Shown in pieces: positions 43,070-50,238 of a stretch of 64,000 bases of DNA. A program made the translations under genes and the position numbers. This DNA is from Chitinophaga niastensis. Its GTDB lineage: Bacteria > Bacteroidota > Bacteroidia > Chitinophagales > Chitinophagaceae. Location of the stretch: positions 930,001 through 994,000 of the forward strand of contig NZ_PYAW01000002.1 of assembly GCF_003014755.1 (NCBI RefSeq), read 5' to 3'. The notes under the pieces were generated by a model. That model was not told where the DNA came from. It saw only the letters and a program-made list of their open reading frames with translations, and ran no database searches. Positions within the stretch are counted from its first letter, which is position 1. Each line of letters starts with the position of its first letter.

Positions 43070-43165
43070 GGAGCGCCGCTTATCATTAATGATTAAAAGT
43101 TAACAGTGTGGGTTAGTTCCCTGCACAAAATCGTTTAGTTTTACGGCTTGCTAAACAATCATTCA

Positions 43166-44323
43166 ATGAAGATCAGTCATTTACTGCTATTACTGTTATT
43201 ATTCCCTTTTACCAATAGAACAAACGCACAGGCTAAAGACAGCCAAAAAATTTTACAAATAGTATATACCTCTGATCAACATTATGGCATTACCCGGAAA
43301 AATTTTCAGGGAGCAGAAAATGTAAACAGCCGTATAGTAAACAAGGTCCTGGTAGCTAAAATAAACTCCCTGCCCGGACTTAGTTTGCCGCAGGATAACG
43401 GCGTTGGCGCCGGAAAGAAGATTGGTTATATTGACTACCTTGCCCAAACCGGCGACATTGCCAACAGGCAGGAGGTACCCCTGCAAAGCGCCACTGTATC
43501 ATGGCATGAGTTTGCGCATGATTATTTGAAGGGGCTGACCACTAAAGATCATCGTAACAAGAAAACAAGGTTTTTAATTGTTCCGGGTAACCACGATGTT
43601 TCCAATGCTATTGGTCACTATAAATCTTTACAGCCATTAACTGATGCTACTGCTATGGTGAGCATTTATAACCTGATGATGCATCCTGCGGTGCCTAAAA
43701 CCAATGCTACTTTTAATTATGCTACCGACAAGGTGAACTATTCCAGGGATATTTCGGGTATTCATTTTATGTTCATCACTATATGGCCTGATTCTCTTAC
43801 GCGGATATGGATGGAACGTGACTTGCAGCAGGTAAGTACAGCAACACCGGTGATCATTTTTGCACATGATCCGCCGGATGGTGATCCGAAGCATTTCATG
43901 AACCCTGTTGCACCTTATACCATCAATGCAAAAGATAAGTTTGAGAATTTACTGACAGAAAAATTTAAAGATTCAGTTACCGTTAAGAAAGATTTAAACG
44001 ATAAGATAGAACAAAGGGGTTTTGTTGCATTTATTAAAAAGCATCCGAATATTAAAGCCTATTTCCACGGACATAGTAATGCCAACGAATATTATTATTA
44101 CAAAGGCCCGGATAATGACATCAATCTGCCTGCGTTCCGTGTTGATTCTCCGATGAAAGGAAAATCCTCTTCCACTGATGAAACGAAACTTTCTTTTCAG
44201 TTTATTGCCATAGATACCCGTTCTAAAACAATGACAGTGCGTGAATGCCTTTGGGATACCGCTCCCGATGCTCCTGCGTCGCCGCTGGTGTGGGGTGAAA
44301 GCAGCACTATATCTCTTAAATAA
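43166..44323 (+). CDS. Secreted calcineurin-like metallophosphoesterase
   Basis: This exported phosphoesterase has 385 aa. The ATG at 43166 gives signal peptide MKISHLLLLLLLFPFTNRTNAQ; a TTG upstream is less likely. Metal ligands of the fold are visible: Asp and His in YTSDQHYG, Asp in AQTGDIANRQ, Asn-His in VPGNHDVSN, His in IFAHDPPDGD and His in YFHGHSNANEY. Family members hydrolyse phosphomonoesters, phosphodiesters or nucleotides; the substrate cannot be named. It is convergent with the EEP-family lipoprotein gene, sharing a bidirectional terminator, and so sits at the edge of the phosphoesterase-bearing TonB module 2. It starts 96 bp after the GH30 gene but is probably not part of that locus. 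Confidence 0.92.
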   Translation: MKISHLLLLLLLFPFTNRTNAQAKDSQKILQIVYTSDQHYGITRKNFQGAENVNSRIVNKVLVAKINSLPGLSLPQDNGVGAGKKIGYIDYLAQTGDIANRQEVPLQSATVSWHEFAHDYLKGLTTKDHRNKKTRFLIVPGNHDVSNAIGHYKSLQPLTDATAMVSIYNLMMHPAVPKTNATFNYATDKVNYSRDISGIHFMFITIWPDSLTRIWMERDLQQVSTATPVIIFAHDPPDGDPKHFMNPVAPYTINAKDKFENLLTEKFKDSVTVKKDLNDKIEQRGFVAFIKKHPNIKAYFHGHSNANEYYYYKGPDNDINLPAFRVDSPMKGKSSSTDETKLSFQFIAIDTRSKTMTVRECLWDTAPDAPASPLVWGESSTISLK

Positions 44324-44333
44324 TAATATCGGT

Positions 44334-44376
44334 AAAAAAAGTGCCTGTAGTCCGTATGATGACAGGCACTTTTTTT
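44334..44376. terminator. Bidirectional terminator between convergent phosphoesterase genes
   Basis: A-run plus GTGCCTGT (44334-44348) pairs with ACAGGCAC plus T-run (44362-44376), a perfect 15-bp stem with a T-run on either strand. It serves both 43166-44323 (+) and 44378-45538 (-). Confidence 0.92.
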
Positions 44377-44377
44377 A

Positions 44378-45538
44378 TTAGTTTATTTCCGCCGGATCAG
44401 CAGGACTATTCGCGTTTCTGTTTGCTTTTACAGCCAGCTTAATTGTAACCGGGTATTTATTGGACAACTGAAATAAGGCATTGATAACAGGAGCCGGAGC
44501 AGCGTTGTTAGCAGCCGGGCTATTGCTGTTAATATCTGCTCCCAAACGATTACCATCATTGCCGGTTGTTTGGTAGGAGTTGGGAATATATTTTATATAA
44601 TTGGCGCCGTTCACCAGCCATGGTGAAATAAAAATATGATCATACCAGGACTTTGCACCACCACTTGTACCACAGGTATTAGGGATGCTGGCCGACATTC
44701 TTGTTGACGTAGTAAGATAAGATGGAAATAAAGCGGGGTTTACATCCCAGTTGGCCGGGTAGTGTACATTGCCATCCGGGTAAAACGGCGGATCACTCAT
44801 CATGGTGGCACTGTCTTTTGAGGAGATGATAGCCTGGTATCCATCTTCAAAACTATTCCTGGTATTAAAATCGCCCATATTAATTAAGTTGGGCAGGTAG
44901 CGGAATTTATTCCTCAATGCCTGCATCTCCATTGTTACCTGCTGATCGCGGGTAGTACTGGAAGAACCCGATTGTGTATGATTCACTACCACATATAAAA
45001 ATGTAGTATCGTGTGTGATGGATAAGTTTACATCATTGTAATACAGTTTGTATAAGTCGAAATCAGTAATGGCAGCCACTAATGTTTTGGTATACACATA
45101 GGTTAGCTTTTGTTTATTGTAAAATAAAACAGACATATTACCTGCAAATACCGTGTTGGTGGGCATTGCGTACGCATACTGATCAGGAAAAACAATATTC
45201 AGTACATGATTGGTTATTTCATCTGCCAGGTTGCCCGCTGCTCCTGGTGCAGGCGCAAACGAATTCATTTTTTCGCAGCTGAGTAAATCCGGTTGGGTGT
45301 ATTGAATGATGGTTTTAAAGTATGCATTTAATGTACTGATATTACCCTGACAGCCGTCTCCATAGTTCAGCACATTGTAAGCCATTACTTTTAAAGTATC
45401 TGTTTTATTAACCGTATTAGCCAAAGGCATTGTGTCTTTAGCTACTGGTGTAGTGGTTATTACATCCTTAGCGCCTTTAGTGCAGGAGGCCACTGCAAAA
45501 GCATAACCGATAAGGAAAAGCGAATAATGTAGTTTCAT
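44378..45538 (-). CDS. Endonuclease/exonuclease/phosphatase-family lipoprotein (module 2)
   Basis: A lipoprotein of 386 aa; start at 45538 giving lipobox AVASC (Cys19). The EEP (DNase I-like) fold is shown by LKVMAYNVLNYGDG (Asn), SCEKMNSF (metal-binding Glu), VNHTQSGSSSTTRDQQ, NMGDFNTRNSF (Asp/Asn pair) and SWYDHIFIS (terminal Asp-His pair). Such enzymes cut phosphodiester or phosphoester bonds in nucleic acids, inositol phosphates or lipids. It is the last gene of the TonB receptor / beta-helix / EEP set; a terminator-like hairpin lies between it and the beta-helix gene, so it may be expressed at a lower level. This enzyme suggests phosphoester scavenging as the module's job. Confidence 0.9.
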   Translation of the reverse strand: MKLHYSLFLIGYAFAVASCTKGAKDVITTTPVAKDTMPLANTVNKTDTLKVMAYNVLNYGDGCQGNISTLNAYFKTIIQYTQPDLLSCEKMNSFAPAPGAAGNLADEITNHVLNIVFPDQYAYAMPTNTVFAGNMSVLFYNKQKLTYVYTKTLVAAITDFDLYKLYYNDVNLSITHDTTFLYVVVNHTQSGSSSTTRDQQVTMEMQALRNKFRYLPNLINMGDFNTRNSFEDGYQAIISSKDSATMMSDPPFYPDGNVHYPANWDVNPALFPSYLTTSTRMSASIPNTCGTSGGAKSWYDHIFISPWLVNGANYIKYIPNSYQTTGNDGNRLGADINSNSPAANNAAPAPVINALFQLSNKYPVTIKLAVKANRNANSPADPAEIN

Positions 45539-45564
45539 TACACGGATGGTATTGTATGGTAAAT

Positions 45565-45597
45565 AAAAATGGGAAGCTATTGAGGCTTCCCATTTTT
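45565..45597 (-). terminator. Terminator after the module 2 beta-helix gene
   Basis: Arms AAAAATGGGAAGC (45565-45577) and GCTTCCCATTTTT (45585-45597) pair perfectly with a 7-nt loop; on the minus strand a T-rich tract follows. It lies between the beta-helix gene (stop at 45619) and the EEP gene (start 45538). Confidence 0.85.
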
Positions 45598-45618
45598 TAT
45601 TGCGAAAGAATATATTGA

Positions 45619-47016
45619 TTAGTGCTGGTTGCCTGATCCGTTGCTTTGGAAACATCCGAGATCCACACTAGGAGGGGTTATTTCTGAAGCGCCGTAAACA
45701 GCATCCACCGGTACCACTACAAATGGCCGTATTCCAGTATACCCCTTGCCCACTAATGGAGAACCCGGTTGTATATGGAAATTGTAATTTCCTATGGAAG
45801 TAAGTCCCCATGGTGAATAAGGGCTTGGCAAAGGATAATTGACAAATAACGGATTCAGTTTTTGCACAACAGGTGTACCATCATACTGTGGATTTGTGTA
45901 GTTGAAGTTGGCCGGTAAATAAGTAGATGGCTTAGGAAGGTCTGTAGGCTGAGGCTTGGTGCATACCGTACCACTTGTAAAGAAGTTGTTGGCAATCACT
46001 AAAGAATCGGCGTATTGGTAGTTATTACCGTAAGTAAGGTTAGCAGTATCAGCGGCCGGGTTATTTACCACACGGAAGCCTACCCTGCAATTTACTGCTA
46101 CGTTATTGTAGAATGCGCCTCTTGCACCTTCTTCAAAATTTACGGTAGAACCTCTTTGGCCGGGTACTACGCCTCTTCCGCCATTTACAAAAGTGCTGTT
46201 GTACATCACTACATTTGTTTGTGGTGCACCGATGCCCTGTCCTTTATTAGACGCTTTCTGTCCGTTATAAGCAGTGCCGATAAAAAAGTTGTAAGCCATA
46301 GTGCCTGTGGTGCCTCCTTTTACATTCACAATATCTCCACCGGAACCTCCGTTTTTCTCAAAAGTATTTCTGAAGATATGTATTTTACCACTGGATATTC
46401 TGATAGCGTCATCTGTACCGCCCCACAGCCAGGAATCTTCCATAATAAAGTAGCCATTGGGATTTTGGAAAACCAGGTTGAAAGAAGTACCTGGTTTTTG
46501 CTGCACAGCAGGTCCAAAAGATTTACCATAACTGTTTCCTGCAAAATCAATATGTGTCCATTTTAACACCAGCATAGGGCAGGAAGTGTCGCAGGCAATA
46601 CCTTTCCATAAGCGGTTGCTGCTGTGTGCAGAATCTGCTGCATAAGCAAGACCGGGTGTGTTGTCTTTTACCAGTCCCGGAACAGTCATTGTAACAGGCT
46701 GGGATTTGGTACCTAAGCTTACCAGTATACCACGTACTGCAATACCTGCGCCATTGGTTACATTAATGGTTACACCCTGTTGTATCAACAATGTATCTCC
46801 TTTGTTTACGTATACATCACAACCAATTGTATACGTTTTTCCTGCCAGCATTACGCCTTTAATAGAGCCACATAAAGGAGTAGCATCACTTACCGGTTGC
46901 CCTGCTGCAGGCGTGTATTTATAAATATCTGTCTTATCCTCCGCCCATTTTTTGCATCCTGTAATCAGTATGAGTGCGGAAAGTATGGTAATCGCGGGAA
47001 TTAGTATTTTTCTCAT
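45619..47016 (-). CDS. Parallel beta-helix surface lipoprotein (module 2)
   Basis: A lipoprotein of 465 aa, homologous to the protein at 18568-19788. The lipobox is LILITGC (Cys21) followed by Lys-Lys-Trp. The shared pattern is MLAGKTYTIGCDVYVNKGDTLL, GVTINVTNGAGIAVRGILVSLGTKSQPVTM. Beta-helix coils follow with Asn-rich turns (MYNSTFVNGGRG, AFYNNVAVNCRVGFRVVNNP, TYGNNYQYAD) and the ending VDLGCFQSNG matches the tail of the first copy. It has more coils and Cys than module 1 (a SCPMLVL pair). It follows the TonB receptor gene (37 bp gap) and precedes the EEP enzyme. A SusD-like binding role is inferred; no catalytic site recognised. Confidence 0.85.
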   Translation of the reverse strand: MRKILIPAITILSALILITGCKKWAEDKTDIYKYTPAAGQPVSDATPLCGSIKGVMLAGKTYTIGCDVYVNKGDTLLIQQGVTINVTNGAGIAVRGILVSLGTKSQPVTMTVPGLVKDNTPGLAYAADSAHSSNRLWKGIACDTSCPMLVLKWTHIDFAGNSYGKSFGPAVQQKPGTSFNLVFQNPNGYFIMEDSWLWGGTDDAIRISSGKIHIFRNTFEKNGGSGGDIVNVKGGTTGTMAYNFFIGTAYNGQKASNKGQGIGAPQTNVVMYNSTFVNGGRGVVPGQRGSTVNFEEGARGAFYNNVAVNCRVGFRVVNNPAADTANLTYGNNYQYADSLVIANNFFTSGTVCTKPQPTDLPKPSTYLPANFNYTNPQYDGTPVVQKLNPLFVNYPLPSPYSPWGLTSIGNYNFHIQPGSPLVGKGYTGIRPFVVVPVDAVYGASEITPPSVDLGCFQSNGSGNQH

Positions 47017-47053
47017 TATTGCTATTATTTTGATGTGTTATGAGTTGAATGAA

Positions 47054-49876
47054 TTAAAATTTATATTTAATTCCTCCTAAGAAACTGAGATAAACAACTT
47101 CTTTTTGCATAGTGATGATATTGCTACCAGCCACCTGGTTAGGCAATCCTTGTGTAATAAAGTTGTCTAACACGCCAGGATCAACTTTTATATACAGTTT
47201 GTTAGCTGAGTTAGTGAGATTATTGATTTTGGTAAAGAAGTAAAAGTGTTTGGACAAACTCTTCTCTAACGAAAAGTCTAATTGGGTATATGGTTTTTGC
47301 CAGATATCTAAATTATTCCATGCTGATACCTGTGTTATCCTGTCGCCGGTGTAAGAAAAGGCTATCTGAATGTCTAACCCGATCTTTGGATTTTTGTATA
47401 ATAAGGAAACGTTACCCACGTGGTTAGCCTGACCTTGTAATGGTCTGGTTTGTGTAGTGCTTCCTGTTTGTGTTTGTGCTAAAGCTTTGTCGTAATATTT
47501 CGTGAATTTAGGCGTAGTCACCTCAGAGTGTGTATAAGTATAGTTAGCTGAAATGCCGAACTTACCTATGTATTTGGTGTATACCGCTTCAAAACCAAAA
47601 TTAGTAGCCTTATTGGTATTTTGTGCCTCTATGACAAGCGCACTGGGACCACCCTGGTTAATTACAAAGTATTCAATCGGATTTTGCAGTTGTTTGTAAA
47701 AACCACCTAACAATAACTGACCTGCTCCACCCGGGAACAGTTCATAACGAACGTCTATATTATCGGCGCGAACGTGTTTCAAATCAGGGTTTCCCTGTTC
47801 AGTAAATTGTTCACCCCGAATAGGAGCAGGGATAAGGTCACCAAATCCTGGTCTGCTGATTGATTTAAAATAGGACAAGCGAAGATTTTCTTTGCTGCTC
47901 AGCAGGTATTTGAAGTGTACGCTGGGCAATACATCTGTATAATGAATGGTGCCGTTCTTTTGACTAAAATCGAAACCCATTACAGTGGTATAGTCTTGCT
48001 GCGTATTTTCTATCCTTACACCGCCTAGTACCTGTAATGCAGGCAGCAGCATAAATCTGGCCTGTACATAACCAGCGGTAATGTGTTCGTGTGCGGTATA
48101 GTTATTGGGCACTAATGCAGTAACATTACCAGTGCCATTCTGTGTTGGGTTAAAGGCAAGCGATAATGTATCGATGGTATGAAATGCCTGGCTGGTGCCA
48201 TAAGATGGCTTCAATGTATAATCGTTGTAGTAATTATCCCTTGTTTTATAACGATACAATCCACCGCCCTGCAGCTCTACTTCCTGGTGGAAAATACGGG
48301 GCTTATACATGATGTTGGCATAACCTGCAAGATCCTGGTCGGAGTTATGTTGCCATGTATGCCCTACACTGGTTCCATAAGTAGAAGAATCTGTTTTTGT
48401 TGCTTTCCCATTGCCATCAAAAAGCACATTGCCGTTAAAATTATAAATGGACATATCCGGTACATTGCTCTTGGCAATAGAATATACCCCGCTCCAATCA
48501 AACGTTACTTTATTGCTTAACTGATGTTCTCCATGCAAGGTAGCGTTGTAGATGTCCTGTATTTGCCATCTGCTCCTGTATTCTATGTCAACTGATTTTT
48601 GAACAGCAGAGGAGTTGGTACCAAAAGTAGTATCGTTGGTATATCTTGTTTGATACTCATTCTGATGTACATAAAAATTGTATAGGGATATTTTATTACG
48701 ATCGTTAAATGCGTAATCAATTTTGTTGTGCAGGGCTATCCTGTTGGTTTGGGTAGAATATCTTCTGTCTAAAACATCTGTAATCATTAGTGTAGTAGGA
48801 ACAGGGTGTATATCAGTATTTGCACTTGGGGTGATCATGGTAGAATTGGAACCTCTGAAAAAATTCTGATAACTGGCCGAAATAATTACGCCTAATTTTT
48901 TATTAAGAAAACGATCGCCGATAGTTAAACCGACAGTAGTATTAACAGGAGCGGATTTATCAGAATAATGAAAATGATTCAGCGAAAAATCTGCTGCTGT
49001 AGCCTGATAATTATTCCCTTTCAATTCGGCAGGAGATGCGTTCTTCATTCCTGCATGATCGAAAGAACTAAACGGTCTGTCAGAAAATAAAGTAGAATAA
49101 CCACCTGCAACATTTGCATTTAATAAAAACTTATCCGGAGCGCTTTTCATTACCAGGTTCATGGTACCACCAATCGCATCACCTTCCATGTTAGGGGTTA
49201 AAGCTTTAATTACTTCCAATCTTTCCAGCATATCAGAAGGGAACAGGTCCATGGGAACAAAACGATATTTATCATCAGGACTGGGTATTTTAACGCCATT
49301 CACCAATGTACTGTTATATCGCTGTGCCATACCGCGAATAATTGCGTAACGGCCTTCACCACTGTTGTCGCGTTGGATGGTTACACCGCTGATACGTTGT
49401 AATGCGTTTGCCACCGTAACATCCGGCAATAGCTGTATGGTTTTTTCAGATAAGATATTTTGTACCATATCTGCATTCTTTTCTATGCTTCTTACATAAC
49501 TGTCGCTTTGTTTATTACCGCCGCTTATGTTTACAGCTACCAGTTCTGTGACATCATTCTTTAATTCAATGTTACCTAACGTTTGAATATCTTTCAGATC
49601 TTTTACCGTTACTTTAAATTCTTCGGATACTTTGTATCCCATCGACTTGATCTTTATTCCATAGTTACCCTCCGGTAAATTTTTGAAAATGAAGCTGCCA
49701 TCCAGATTAACAACAGTCTTATATTTCGCATTCCCGTTTTCTGCTTCAACTACAGCACCAACCAATGGTTCATGTGTTTTTGAATCAGAGACTTTTCCTT
49801 TTATAATACCGGCTGAGGCAGAGAGAGAAAAACAAATACCAACTAGTAGTGAAAGTAGTTTGTAGATAGAGGACAT
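47054..49876 (-). CDS. TonB-dependent outer-membrane receptor (module 2, no SusD partner)
   Basis: An outer-membrane transporter of 940 aa. Signal peptide about 1-22 (LLVGICFSLSASAG). CarboxypepD_reg-like domain about 24-105 (KGKVSDSKTHEPLVGAVVEA); plug about 130-250 (NALQRISGVTIQRDNSGEGRYA, IIRGMAQRYNSTLVNGVKIPSPD, MEGDAIGGTMNLVMKSAP); barrel to the end, LGGIKYKF. It lacks an STN domain. It is paralogous to the receptor at 15836-18550, with the same plug motifs and barrel entrance (STLFSDRPFSSFD against SNIFFDRKYTSFS). Its gene heads a minus-strand set with the beta-helix and EEP lipoproteins. Regulation by the 11-bp-phased TTA array 62-116 bp upstream is likely. Confidence 0.93.
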   Translation of the reverse strand: MSSIYKLLSLLVGICFSLSASAGIIKGKVSDSKTHEPLVGAVVEAENGNAKYKTVVNLDGSFIFKNLPEGNYGIKIKSMGYKVSEEFKVTVKDLKDIQTLGNIELKNDVTELVAVNISGGNKQSDSYVRSIEKNADMVQNILSEKTIQLLPDVTVANALQRISGVTIQRDNSGEGRYAIIRGMAQRYNSTLVNGVKIPSPDDKYRFVPMDLFPSDMLERLEVIKALTPNMEGDAIGGTMNLVMKSAPDKFLLNANVAGGYSTLFSDRPFSSFDHAGMKNASPAELKGNNYQATAADFSLNHFHYSDKSAPVNTTVGLTIGDRFLNKKLGVIISASYQNFFRGSNSTMITPSANTDIHPVPTTLMITDVLDRRYSTQTNRIALHNKIDYAFNDRNKISLYNFYVHQNEYQTRYTNDTTFGTNSSAVQKSVDIEYRSRWQIQDIYNATLHGEHQLSNKVTFDWSGVYSIAKSNVPDMSIYNFNGNVLFDGNGKATKTDSSTYGTSVGHTWQHNSDQDLAGYANIMYKPRIFHQEVELQGGGLYRYKTRDNYYNDYTLKPSYGTSQAFHTIDTLSLAFNPTQNGTGNVTALVPNNYTAHEHITAGYVQARFMLLPALQVLGGVRIENTQQDYTTVMGFDFSQKNGTIHYTDVLPSVHFKYLLSSKENLRLSYFKSISRPGFGDLIPAPIRGEQFTEQGNPDLKHVRADNIDVRYELFPGGAGQLLLGGFYKQLQNPIEYFVINQGGPSALVIEAQNTNKATNFGFEAVYTKYIGKFGISANYTYTHSEVTTPKFTKYYDKALAQTQTGSTTQTRPLQGQANHVGNVSLLYKNPKIGLDIQIAFSYTGDRITQVSAWNNLDIWQKPYTQLDFSLEKSLSKHFYFFTKINNLTNSANKLYIKVDPGVLDNFITQGLPNQVAGSNIITMQKEVVYLSFLGGIKYKF

Positions 49877-50238
49877 AACAATTTTGGTTTAATGGCTGCA
49901 AAGCTCTTTAAAAAAGGAGAGGGTGTTTAGTGCTGTATGTTCAATTAACTATTTGATAATAGTCAATTAACTATTTGATAATATGTAGTTAATGTTTTAA
50001 TCTGATTTTAATGCGCTACGTAATGTAAATATGCTATTACCGTTAACAATGGCTGTTTTATGGCCCGTTCGGAATTGAACATTATTTGTATCAAAAATGA
50101 ACAAATGTTATAATATGTTAATGTAATAAATGTTGATGCTGAAAAGTGTAAATACTGGCATTTACTTGGTGTTTTATAGCCGGCATTGTGAAACCCGGAT
50201 CCATTTAATATTTTCAGCCTTTAAATTAACAGCTACAA
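49877..50238. other. Divergent intergenic region with repeat-array operator
   Basis: These 362 bp separate the TonB receptor 2 gene from the plus-strand FtsX-like permease. No open frame or RNA gene is evident. It is AT-rich and holds the phased TTA array at 49938-49992, which includes a near-exact 21-bp direct repeat (49941-49961 and 49963-49983). Confidence 0.7.
49938..49992 (-). promoter_or_regulatory. Five 11-bp-phased TTA units upstream of TonB receptor 2
   Basis: Read on the minus strand, in the direction of the receptor gene, the units are TTAACTACATA, TTATCAAATAG, TTAATTGACTA, TTATCAAATAG, TTAATTGAACA, each exactly 11 bp. The array ends 62 bp before the start at 49876, almost the same spacing as the three-unit array of module 1. 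Its 11-bp period fits head-to-tail binding by an OmpR/PhoB-type regulator. Confidence 0.55.

Noticed and set aside
43070..43165. A phased TTA array upstream of the metallophosphoesterase like the one at 49938
   Set aside because: TTAA occurs several times but at 7-bp, not 11-bp, spacing and without the TTATnAAATA unit, so it does not match.
41612..44323. Metallophosphoesterase as part of the GH30 locus
   Set aside because: It has its own 96-bp upstream gap, converges on the EEP gene and makes no sense for glucan use; grouping it with the phosphoesterase module is more sensible, though also unproven.
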